Assembly (NCBI GenBank): GCA_014529385.2
Contig: CM043963.1
Location: forward strand, 72,564,412 to 72,628,411
Length of the DNA: 64,000 nucleotides
Direction of reading: 5' to 3'
From: Adiantum capillus-veneris
Taxonomy: Eukaryota > Streptophyta > Polypodiopsida > Polypodiales > Pteridaceae
Shown: piece after piece, positions 44,443 to 54,366 of the stretch
Layout: each line of letters opens with the position of its first letter
How positions within the stretch are numbered: the first letter of the stretch is position 1
Notes under the pieces: model-generated
The model's database searches: none
The model's input: the letters and a program-made list of their open reading frames with translations, nothing else
Told to the model about the DNA's origin: nothing
Program-made: the position numbers and the translations under genes

Positions 44443-45527
44443 TCTTCTTCGAGTACCTTCTGCGTCGAGCTTCAAGCTTTGAGATTCGGGGTTACAGGTT
44501 GCAGGTTGCAGATTACAGGTTACAGGTTACGGTTACGGTTACAGGTACAGGTACAGGTACAGGTACAGGTACAGGTACAGGTACAGGTACAGGTGATTCA
44601 CACAGGTACAGGTAGCTGGAGTATAGTGATATACTAGCAGTGATGTCACTTGCAGTTGTTGTGGGAATGCATCACTTGGCGCCTATTTGAGCGCATTGTC
44701 TGCTGAATTGTACGTTACTTGTGGAAACTGCCATTGTACGTATTTGTGGAGCCATACTTGGTTGTATTTGGCAGTCCCAGCCATTTCTGAGACTTGGTCT
44801 GGAAGATAGTCATTTTTGAGACTTGACTATATGCGATTTGCATTAGCCTTCGTGTGAGGGTCGATAGCGTGAGGTTTTTATTGAGCTGGGGGATTCTCAA
44901 ATGTGGAGATCCTTTCGGTGATACAGGTAGCTGGAGCACCCTTTTTGTGACCTCGCCATAGGCTATGTACTAGTGATTCCTACTTGATGCTCGGGTTCTA
45001 TTGTTGACAGTTTATGCATACATAAACAGTCTATATTTTGGGTTCCTACTGCTCTACTTCTGGGGAAACTCTGTCGAAATTTTCCCAAGTTATGATGGCT
45101 GGTTTTTTGGTATTTTGAGCCATTTATGCTGTTATGCTGCTGAAATTTTGGCAAAATCAGAGGCTGAGTCAGGTGTGCCTTCTTGGGAGCTTTATGGTTG
45201 GCTTTAATGGATGATCAAAATGGCCCTCAGTTCACTCCTTTTCATTTAACTCAAAGAATTCATATTAATGTTCATGTGTCCAGGAAGATCTTTTTCCAGC
45301 AGCGCATAGTCTTTATGTTTGGGCCAAGAAGATTGAGAGAGATCCTGGAATGTCCTTTGCCTGTTGTAATTCCAATGATCAACTACGAAAACTCATTTGA
45401 TGTGCATGTGTTTGTCCTTATCTAAAGTTGAGCTCCATTGAAGTTTCTAGGGATTGGGTAGTGAAAAGTTTTGGGTTCTTGTACGTGTGTTCGAAAGGGT
45501 TCTCAAAGCATCATAATTTGGGTAGCC
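44443..45527 (+). other. Element C leader
   Basis: Untranslated leader with no convincing ORF. It contains a graded simple-sequence array (44491-44614). Confidence 0.7.
44491..44614 (+). repeat. GGTTACA-to-ACAGGT repeat array in element C leader
   Basis: Starts as variants of GGTTGCA and GGTTACA, passes through GGTTAC, then becomes nine pure ACAGGT units (44541-44594), with a short echo at 44601-44612. Confidence 0.92.
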
Positions 45528-47282
45528 ATGGCTTTTTCTTATCCGGAGTTTCATGGAAGAAGTGATGAAGATGTGGAAGAATTTTTGGAAAATATGGAGG
45601 TTGCCTGAATTAGCAACCAGATTCATGACCCTACGCAAATGTTACGCCTTCTCCAAATTTGTTTGAAGAGTGATGCACGAGTTTGGTCCAAGGCATTTGA
45701 AGAGGAGTTGCGTGCAGCAGATCCACCTATAAGATTGAGTTGGGACAATCTAAGGCATGGATTGGAAGTGGAGTTTGTGAAGATAGAAGATCCTGACAAA
45801 GTGTGGCAAGAAGTACAAGGTTTGGTGTAGAAGGAAGGTGAGCCAGTAGATGCGTACATACGTAAGTTTTCATTGGCATGGGAGCGAATGTGCAAGGCTT
45901 TAGCACCACAGGTACCTCCGCCTGACATGATGAAGAAGGACAGGTTCTTGGCTGGTCTTTGGGAGAATATACGTTGGAGAGTGGAGCTAAAGAAGCCTAG
46001 GACATATGAAGATGCACTAGAGGTAGCAAGGAACAAAGAGTGGAAGCTGAGGAAAATGAGCCAGTTAGGGGTGGAGTCTTTGCCAATGAGGTCTGAATTT
46101 CAGCCTATGGACTCTTTACAAGGTCGTATGTCAGGGGTTCATCATGAACCAGTAGTTCCTGTTACTACTCAGGTTATGCCAGCAGTGGTCACTACAGCAG
46201 TGCAAGATGATGGGCTAAGGCAAGACATGAGGCAAATGGTAGATTTGATGAAGAATCTCAGCCTAAACATGCTAGGTCAAGTGGGAAATACTCGAGGTCG
46301 AGGGCGGTTTGCAAATCAGCCAGCAGATGAAGAAAGACCTAGGAATGGTGCTGGACAAAGTAATAGTAGGTTTTGGAGGCAGACGCCCACATGTTATAAT
46401 TGCGGAGAGTTGGGCCACATCAGCCCGCAATGTGATAAGCCACCAAGGATGGGGGGAGACATGTATCCATTGCCAAAACAGGTGCTAACTAGGTCGCATG
46501 ATTATGGCATCGAAATTAAGGGAGACGAAGGAACCAGTGGACTGACCCAGGAGGAAAAGGGAAAGACAAAAGTGCTAAGTGTAGTCACCTTGGAGAAGGC
46601 ATCAAAGCTAGAGGATACATTAGTGATGCCTATTGGGAAGAGGACCACAGAGGATAAGGAAGGAAGAAGTGCCCCAGGTCCTAGTAAGAAGAAAGGAAAG
46701 AGCCATGAAGACGAGGATGTCAAGGCCAAGAGGAAAAGGAGAGCTCGTCGAAAGTTTCATGTTTCAGATTTTCCACTAGGGGATGGGCAATTAAGCTATG
46801 ACTTGAGGGAGGATCTGACGAGCAGGAAGGCAGATGTTACTTTTGGGCAGCTTATAGAGATGGTGCCTAAGCTAAAGCGACAGTGGAAGAGGATGGTTAA
46901 CCCAATGGAGAAAGAGCCAGAGAGAGGTTCAGTAAAGGTGTTGGCAATGGATGAGCTACCAGACATTTGTCCAATAGTAGATGTGTGGCATAAAAGGAAA
47001 AATTTGGGACAAGGTTATGTGGATGGCGGAGCCCAAATATGCGTCATAACACACTCATGCGTTGAGAAGATGGGTCTCACAGTGGCTGGGGTGTCAGGGT
47101 TTCGGATCAGATTGGCAAACCATCAAAAAGTAAAATGCTTAGGTGTTGTAAAGAGCTTAGAAGTGGAGGCATATGATGCAAAGGCAGTGGTTGATTTTCA
47201 TGTGATGCCAGCAGGGTTGGGAGCATATCCTATTATACTGGGCAGACCATGGTTACGTGCAGTGGGAGCTGTTCAAGATTAG
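45528..47282 (+). pseudogene. gag: Element C gag and protease
   Basis: Start ATG 45528 (MAFSYPEFHGRSDEDVEEFLE). Gag capsid region: MLRLLQICLKSDARVWSKAFE, then YIRKFSLAWERM and FLAGLWENIRWRVE. A single CCHC knuckle CYNCGELGHISPQC lies at 46392-46433. A Lys-rich linker follows (KKKGKSHEDEDVKAKRKRRAR). The protease has Y-V-D-G-G-A-Q (Asp codon at 47022) and IILGRPWL; D-G-G replaces the usual D-S/T-G. Stops: TGA 45606, TAG 45828, and TAG 47280 where the family has Trp. All lie in the single gag-pol frame. Confidence 0.92.
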
Positions 47283-48533
47283 CGACATGGTACAATTAGC
47301 CTCTATGGAAAGACAGGTACCAAGAAGCTTTATAATATGGACACAAGGAAACGATTAGAGGAGCTTTATGAAGATGAGGATGAGTCTAGTGATGAAGACT
47401 CTTCCACGGTGACAGATGAGGACAGTGATAGCACTACCAGCAGTGATGAGGATGCTAATGTTGCATTTATTTTGATGGATAAAGAAATCCAGGAGTGTGG
47501 TTTAGTCGCATTTGCGAATGAAGTTGAAGATGAAAGTGAAGGGCCTTATGAAGTGATTGAAGGGCTGATGCAAACCAAGGTTGAGTTGTCAAAGAAGCAG
47601 GAATTAATGACGCAAATGATTAGTGGAGACCTCTCAGCTATGGAGAAGGATATAGTTTTGCATATGCTGGCTAGTTTTCCTGATTTGTTCATTACTTCAT
47701 ATGAAGAGATCAGAGGGTTCAAGGGTGAAGAGATGCATATAGAGCTGAAAGAAGGTGCTAAGCCAGTACGGCAAAGGCTAAGAAGGATGGGTCAAGAGCA
47801 AATGGAAGCCTTGCAGGTAGAGGTGGACAAGTTATTGAAGGCAGGGTTCATAGTTCCAGTGGAGACCACAGAATGGGTGAGTCCAGTAGTAGTCAGTCCA
47901 AAGAAGGATGGGAAGTGGAGAATTTGTGTAGATTTTAAACCCTTAAACGCAGCCACTAAGAAGAACCCATATTCTCTTCCATTCATCGATCAGATCTTGG
48001 ATTCAGTGGCAGGTTATGAGAGGTACAGTGTGTGTGATGGTTTTTCAGGCTATTTTCAATTGAAGATTGCTCTTAAAGACCGCACAAAGACAACATTTAT
48101 TACGCCATGGGGCTGCTATTGCTACACAGTGTTGCCGTTTGGGTTGTCAAATGGACCATCTTTCTATCAAGAAAGAGCAAATTGGGTGCTGGAACCATTC
48201 ATTGGTAGTTGTGTTAAGGCTTTTATGGATGACTTCTGTGTTTATAGCAGTAGGGCTGAACACCATGAGAAGCTGCAGATGGTATTGGCTCGATATGATG
48301 AATGTGGAGGAAAACTAAATCCAAAGAAATGTCATCTAGCACAGCCAAGGGTGAAGTTATTGGGCCATATGGTGTCATAAAATGGCATTGAGGCTGATCC
48401 AGATAAGGTGAAGTCTATTATTCTTCTTCCATCACCTATGAGTACGAAGCAATTGGCAACCTTTATACACAAAGTGAAGTACATGGCACGGTTTATTCCA
48501 TTGTCTTCACAGCTTCTTTATCCATTATAGCAA
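47283..48533 (+). pseudogene. Element C reverse transcriptase
   Basis: The frame continues with an acidic segment (about 47337-47500, DEDESSDEDSSTVTDEDSDS), then the pre-RT motif LHMLASFPDLFITSYEEIRGF. The reverse transcriptase follows: TEWVSPVVVSPKKDGKWRIC, DGFSGYFQLKIA, LPFGLSNGPSFYQ and the catalytic box FMDD (about 48221-48235). The stop TAA at 48378 replaces a residue in the HMVS(x)NGIEADPDK connection; TAG at 48529 ends the segment. The phase is unbroken from gag. Confidence 0.93.
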
Positions 48534-50513
48534 GTGGCAAAGCATGATCCATTGCAATGGGATAACAAGTGTGAAGAAGTGTTTCAAGAGGTGAAAGAGG
48601 TGTTAGGGGGGTTGTCAGCCATGCAGGCTCCTGATTGGGAGAAAGCTTTTTATGTAAATCCATCAGTAGGGGATGATGCCATTGGAGCCATGCTATTGCA
48701 AAAGGGGAAGGGAAGCCATTATATGAGGCCAGTGTATTGTGCAAGCCGAGTGAAGTTGGTAGCGGAGAGAAAGTTATCGGAAGTAGAGCTAGTGATGGCC
48801 AGTGTAATATTTGCTTGTCGACGATTTCGTCATTACTTGCTACCACGGCCTTTTGTTTTCTTGACGAGTTATGCCTTTTTGCCACAGTTAATTAATGGTA
48901 TTAACATGTCAAATGTGGTGAAGAAATGGGTAATTGAGCTGCAAGAGTTTGAGTTCTCTTTTCTAGTGGAAGATAGTACAAGGGCTACCCTAGCTGATTT
49001 GTTGACCTACAAGGAGAATCCCCTTATTGTTAAGGAAGAGGTGGTGAGAAAGGTAGTTGAAGAAGTGCCACAGATCAGCAATGCACATGTGTTGTTCTTT
49101 GATGGTTCATACAGAAAGAGCCACGATGCAGCTTCAGGGGGTATAGCACTTTATGATCCAGAGGGGAAGCTAGTATGCAAGAGAGGGTTCAAATTGGATG
49201 CGCATAGTAACAATGAGGCTGAATATGCTACATTGGAAGCCGGATTACACATTTGTTTGAAGCATGGGGTTCGAAGGTTGAGCATAAAAGGTGATGCCTT
49301 GTTAGTGGTGAAGCAAGTGCTGGGTGTGTGGAAGAGCAAGAACACCTCATTGAAGGAAATGTGCTTTAGAATTAAAGGCCTGTTAAAAAAGTTTGAAGCA
49401 TGGAGCATCAAACACATTGAACGTGCTCTAAATGGAGAGGCACATGAAGCAGCTCAAGGCATGATTGGGGAGCTATTCGTGTTAAGGACCAATTTACCTC
49501 TTTATCATGGTCGGGAAAGTTTGGCTCAAGAAGAGGAGTTTTTGCTAACAGGAATCATTCCAAAGGAGATTCAGAAGTCTAAAAAGTATGGCTTTATGCG
49601 TAGAGCATATAGGTACAAATTGATTGGTGATGTCTTATACATGAAAGGGGCTGATCTCATGTTGAGACGTGTACCTTGGCGGGAGGAGCTTTACAGAGTG
49701 TTGGAAGAGAATCACGAAGGCGCATGTGGTGGCCATTTTGCTCTAAAGATCACCTTGCATAAGATTTTGCAAGAGGGGTATGTATGGCCTAGTTTGCACA
49801 AGGATGTTCACCATTGGTGTAGGTCTTGCAATAGGTGTCAAGCATTTGGGAAGAGAGTGTTGAAGCCAGAGCTACGAAAAACCATTATGGCGTTTGATGT
49901 GTTTGAAAAGTGGGGGATTGATGCAATAGGCCCGTTACCTATCACAAGCAGGGGCAAAAGCTATATTTTGACGGCAGTGGACTATCTCTCTAGATGGGCA
50001 GAGGCTATAGCAGTAAAACAGATCACTGCAAAGGATGTGGCAAAATTTGTGTATGATGAAATATGTTGCAAGTTTGGGGTGCCACTGGAGCTACTTTCAG
50101 ATAAGGGGCCTGGCTTTAGAGCTAAACTGCTAGATTTTTTATGTGCAAAGATGAAGATTAGGCACCAGCATACCACTCCTTATTACCCGCAGTGTAATGG
50201 CTTAAATGAAAGGTTCAATGGTGAGTTGGTACAAATTCTTTCTAAAGTGACAGAGCACCAAGGAAGGAATTGGGATTTGGAATTGCCTAGTGCATTATGG
50301 GCTTACCGTACTTCAGTGAAGACAGGTACAAGGTTTACTCCATTTCATTTGGTGTATGGAAAGGAAGCACTATTGCCTGTGGAGGTAGATTTGCCTGCGG
50401 TCAAGATGTTAGAGAAGTTGCTTGGGCTGCCTAGTGATGCATTCAAAGAGAGGCTCTTGCAGTTACAAGAGGTCCAGTTGGATAGGATGAGCGCATTGGA
50501 GCATTATGGGTAG
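48534..50513 (+). pseudogene. Element C double RNase H and integrase
   Basis: A 659-residue open frame. The first RNase H (about residues 15-165) has lost its acidic residues: NPSVGDD where DAS is usual, and TSY where TDH is usual. The second RNase H (about 185-320) is of the Tat 'archaeal-type' kind, with Asp in LFFDGSY, Glu in NNEAEY and Asp in IKGDALLV; the fourth position reads NGEAHEAA where AD is usual. Then comes an integrase H2C2 module (HEGACGGH ... CRSCNRC) and the core with Asp (GIDAIGP), Asp (LLSDKGPGF) and Glu (NGLNERFN). This matches published descriptions of Tat elements, in which the second RNase H takes over. Confidence 0.94.
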
Positions 50514-50879
50514 ATGCAGGATAAGGCTTTGGCAAAGATAAATGAAAAGGTCAAAAGTAAGGGTATCAAGAAACATGACTTGGTTTTGCGCTACAACAGT
50601 AAGCTGGACAGCACCTTCCAAAAGAAGTTTCAAATTAAGTGGGAAGGCCCTTTCAAGGTAGTAGAGTGTTTTCCAAATGGCACATATCAGTTGGCTAACC
50701 TGGATGGTGTTCTACATAAGTCAAGGGTAAATGGGTTGCGTCTTAAGTTGTATCATGCCAGGTTGATGATGGTGGAGCAAGATGAGTTTTCTGAAGAGCG
50801 AGTGATGTCTGTGAGGGATGAGGAGACCTGTGATGCGGCGAGTCTCATATCTCTCTTTGCTGCTGCTGATCATGAATGA
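50514..50879 (+). pseudogene. Element C integrase C-terminal domain
   Basis: Continues after TAG 50511-50513, which stands at a position where Gln (CAG) is likely. It contains the DNA-binding fold: IKKHDLVLRYNSKLD, then FQIKWEGPFKVVECFPNGTYQLANLDG and VNGLRLKLYHA. No chromodomain. It ends at a natural TGA just before the polypurine tract. Confidence 0.92.
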
Positions 50880-50888
50880 TCTAGCAGG

Positions 50889-50907
50889 CTAGGGGGTGGG
50901 CAAATTA
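50889..50907 (+). promoter_or_regulatory. Element C polypurine tract
   Basis: AGGGGGTGGG followed by CAAATTA, immediately upstream of the 3' LTR. Confidence 0.75.
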
Positions 50908-52058
50908 TGTCAGGAGTTTTTTGGAGCAAGGGATTGCGCATATGTACATACACATGCATGGTGCATCAAATAAAGAATTGCCCATTTTCCTTAGCCAGGT
51001 GGTTACGTGGGGCCCACATGTGTACAGGTAGGACAACATGTACATAGTTCATCGATTTTCATCGTTACCAGTACCAGTATGTTTTTTCTACAATAATGAG
51101 GAGTTTATAGCGCGTAAAACTTCTCGAGGAAGCTATCCGCGGGCCGACGACGTGAGGTCAGCAAGTGCGTCAGATGGCATCTAGTGGCGTCAGGAGGGCG
51201 AACGAGGTCAATATTTGCACGCGGATGAGGACGGACACAACGTGGGTGTTTTCTTGTGAGAGTTATGCAGAAAGGTCATCATTAGGACCACTTTTTGGGG
51301 CCACTTCACGTGGTGGCGAGATGCATTAGTGGAAAAAAGCTGAGTGCCAGGTGTGCGAATGATGCAAAAAGGTGACAACTATGCACTACGAGGTCAGTTT
51401 TTGGCCTGTTCGGGGTCCGTTTGAGGTCATCTAAAAGGCCAAGGGTGCCCAACTAATAAAGCTAAGTGTGGGAACTGAAAAAACTGAGAGAAGACCAGAA
51501 AAAACGTGGAGAAGAGAGGAGGAACAGCCGCAGGTGTGTTTTTGCTCATTTTGGAGCCTGTTTTGGCCGTAAACTGCTCATCCGAGGTCAGATTTGAGCA
51601 CTTTGACATTCTAGACTGGGGTTTTGGGCCGTTTCGGACGCGATGGCGCTGTCCATTTTGCCAAATTCCTCACTCTTTTTCTGTTGTTTTTCTGTGTAAG
51701 TTTCTCCTATGAGCGAAGTTTCTGCTCGAGTTTGTGATTGTATCTGGCTTATTTTACCCATATTGTGTGAGCTGTTTGCCCCATTGGTGTTGGCCCAAGC
51801 TCAATTATATCTAAAAATCAGAAATTCTCCTCTTTTGAGCTGAGTTTTTTGGGTGTGTGTGTGTGTGTGTGTGTGTGTGTCTGTGTGGAGTGGGCAAGTG
51901 GATAGTCTCTCTCCTCTCACTCCCGAGGTGTGTTCCCTGTCTCGGCCAGGTGTGTTGTCTAAGCCGAGTGGTGCCCCATAGTGTGTGTGTGTGTATCCTC
52001 CCAAGAGTGTGTGTCGGGTCGTTATAGAGGCGCTGTGTGTGTTTTCATCCCGCTCACA
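50908..52058 (+). repeat. Element C 3' LTR
   Basis: 1,151 bp, partner of 43276-44418. The size difference comes mainly from the GT tracts (51853-51881). Confidence 0.96.
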
Positions 52059-52992
52059 GCGGTTACGCCGCTAGCGGAAGCTAAATAGCGAGAACTCAAC
52101 CAACAACAGAATTTGTCAGACGAGGACGAAGCTTGACCCGTAGGCGCATGGAAACAACTAGGTGGGTGTCAAATCACCTACTCGACCTTCTAATGACAAT
52201 CACTACTAAGGAAATCAAATCTAAGTTCTAAAATACGCAAGTGACTGAAATCCGTACTACGAACGAATGCTATACGAAATAGGATCTAGAATCATTGAAT
52301 CGATCTCAAACTCAAGGGGAAGTCTATGCACTAGGTAAGAACAACACCCTAAAGACTTGAACTGCAAAATCAACCTATAATCACTCCGTGCGGTAAACGC
52401 GTATGAAGACAGGCCGAAAAATACAGGTGACCAAAACTTGACCCCGATGGTACTAATGTGTAGCTCTACTCGTTGTGGTTCTATAGATATGCTGCACGTT
52501 CTATTCCGACACACGAGTTGGAAGAAAACTCACACCGAAGCTCGTAGGAACTTACCACACATAGAAGCCGATAGCGCGCACTCTTGGTATCTGTGCGTAG
52601 CTCTCGCCGTTGCTAACACAATGGCGGTGTCACTTCTCCAATGGCGGCTCTGTAGCTCGCGTAGCAAGTAGATAAGACTCACTCTCTCTCTCACTCTCTC
52701 TCAGACACAGTCACGGCGCTCAAAAACTCACTTTGATTAATAATCTGAATCCCCTTAGGTTACAAAAACTTTGGCTTATATACCTCAGCCTTGGAGGTGA
52801 GAACATCTCTAACTAATTACATCAGCAAGTGAAATTACTTCGGGATTACAAGCTGGAAACTCAATTGAGTCCCGTTACTTAATGAATGGCTCAATTCAAA
52901 ATCAATGTCGGAAAGACATTTATTACAATCAATGGTTACAAAAATGATGAGTGTGAGCAAAAATGTGGGTGTGATCCTCTGCTGGCTCAACA
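52059..52992 (-). repeat. Element D 5' LTR, outer fragment
   Basis: 934 bp continuing the LTR after element C, from GCGGTTACGCC to GGCTCAACA. Confidence 0.94.
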
Positions 52993-52997
52993 AATAG
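52993..52997. other. Right target-site duplication of the compound insertion (AATAG)
   Basis: Matches 24804-24808; both lie in the same integrase codon region of chromovirus G. Confidence 0.88.
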
Positions 52998-54197
52998 CTT
53001 CAAGGTATACTTCAAAAGTTCCATTGATGAAAGTAGACAATAGAGAATCATCAAGAATGTGATACGGATCAAGTACATACCTCTTGAGTAAGCTGACGTG
53101 GAAAACATCATGTACTGTGATATGAGTAGGTAACAAGCGTCTGTAAGCTTGATGGTTTATTCTTTTTGTGATGACAAAAGATCCACAATATCTAGCAATG
53201 AGCTTCTTACATTTACCCATTGATAAAGAGCTATGTTTAGGTTTTACTCTAAAAAATACCATGTCTCCTTCTTTAAAGAATCGAATAGATCGTTTAGGGT
53301 CAGCGTAACTCTTTTGTCTATCTTGAGTGGTTTTTATATCTTGGCATATAAGATCCATTTGCAATTTCATTTCATCCAACATTTCCTTGGATGCTTAAAC
53401 CCTTAGGGAGTAAGACACTCTTGTCCATACAAGGCTTGAAAAGGAGACATGCCAATTGAGCATTGAAATGAGAAATTATACACAAATTCAACCAAATACA
53501 AATATCTGGTCCATTTACTCTGTCCATGTATACAATAAGCTATTAATATATCCTCAATGATTTGGTTGGTTCTCTTCATTTTCTCGTCAATTTGAGGATG
53601 ATAAGCAGTACTAAAGGATTATTGGGTTCTTGTAGCTGAGAATAAAGCTTTCCAAAAATTTGAGGTAAACTTTGCATCATGATCCAAAATTATACGACGA
53701 GGTAATCCATGATATATGAAGACACCTTTCATAAAAACTTGAGTTATATCCTTAGTCGTAAATGTTGTCTTGAAATGGGTCATTTTTGTAAGCATATCAA
53801 CAACCATAAAAATAGAACAAAATCCCAGAGATGTAGGTAGTCCTGAAATGAAATTCATGGATATGCATTCCGATTTCATCTGTGGTACATCAATAGGTCG
53901 AAGCTTACCAGGGTATTGAACTTGTGCAGCTTTGATACGTTGAGGCTTAAGTTTTAATGTATCCCGGATATCCTGCAATAGGTATACCGTGAGCTTCTTG
54001 TAGAATTTGAAGATTGATCCCAGGATTATTTGGGATACAAAGATGATTTTTGAAATAGAGGTCGTTGTCTTCGACATGGAATCCTTTTATTTTCCTTTCT
54101 TACTTCTCAGTGCAATTATCCAAGTTCATTAAATACAGAATCTTTGTGTAATATGGATCTTGAGGCATACCTTCATGAATAAGGTCAATTAAAGAGG
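52993..54197 (-). pseudogene. Chromovirus G integrase, zinc module to C-terminal domain
   Basis: Minus strand. The part of the zinc-binding module around HLCIPNNPGINLQILQEAHG (54000-54060, another frame) leads into a core with MNFISGLPTSLGFCSIFMVV, DMLTKMTHFKTTF and GLPRRIILDHDAKFTSNFW. Sequence for the Cys pair seems deleted. After a break, 52993-53382 gives the C-terminal domain: GDMVFFRVKPKHSSL, KCKKLIARYCGSF and VFHVSLLKRYV. This is the standard chromovirus pattern, and the chromodomain follows at 24663-24808 beyond the insertion. Several frames and stops make it a pseudogene. Confidence 0.9.
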
Positions 54198-54345
54198 TCT
54201 ATAAGCATCTCTATATCTTCTTACTAACACTAAATCAACCATAACCACACTGGTTTTCTTTGGTTCGAGGCTACACTAATTATCCATCTACAGCCAAAAG
54301 CCCTCCACTTTCCTGATCAACCCCGAAGACACGTGCACTCTGATA
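54198..54345 (+). repeat. Element H 5' LTR remnant
   Basis: Aligns with about 57300-57448 (TCTATAAGCATCTCTAT ... GTGCACTC). The final dinucleotide has become TA, where the 3' copy has CA. Confidence 0.88.
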
Positions 54346-54348
54346 ATT

Positions 54349-54366
54349 TGGTGAACCCGACGCGAA
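54349..54366 (+). promoter_or_regulatory. Element H primer-binding site (likely)
   Basis: TGGTGAACCCGACGCGAA begins three bases after the LTR remnant, with the expected TGG. Confidence 0.65.

Larger units (their letters stand above)
43276..52058 (+). mobile_element. Element C: Tat-type Ty3/gypsy retrotransposon with two RNase H domains
   Basis: 8,783 bp, plus strand: 5' LTR 43276-44418, primer site, 1.1-kb leader, single-frame gag-pol 45528-50879, polypurine tract, 3' LTR 50908-52058. It lies inside the 5' LTR of element D with a 4-bp duplication GCGG (43272-43275, 52059-52062). The LTRs differ by about 15 substitutions by eye plus GT-repeat length, so it is fairly young. The second RNase H between the first one and integrase is the hallmark of the Tat clade. 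Six in-frame stops and no frameshift were found in gag-pol. Confidence 0.96.
25935..52992 (-). mobile_element. Element D: very large Ty3/gypsy element (split by element C)
   Basis: Minus-strand element: 5' LTR (52059-52992 plus 43265-43275), primer site, palindrome leader, gag, protease 1, reverse transcriptase, RNase H, two H2C2 modules, integrase, second protease-like domain, palindrome array, extra ORF, polypurine tract, 3' LTR (25935-26875). Without element C (43276-52058) and its duplicated GCGG it is about 18.3 kb, with 941-bp LTRs. Gag to RNase H is one frame broken only by stops; frameshifts appear near 34770-34818 and 33940-33976. The pol order and absence of a chromodomain place it outside the chromoviruses. 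Confidence 0.92.

Noticed and set aside
44225-44637. Coding frames in the element C LTR and leader
   Set aside because: They translate GT and ACAGGT repeats and have no homologous counterpart with selection; the 3' LTR copy breaks them by repeat length changes.
36042-50879. In-frame stops corrected by U-to-C RNA editing, as in hornwort and fern organelles
   Set aside because: That editing is known from organelle transcripts. These are nuclear retroelements with frameshifts in some copies, and one stop replaces Trp, which U-to-C cannot restore. Methylation-linked deamination is simpler.
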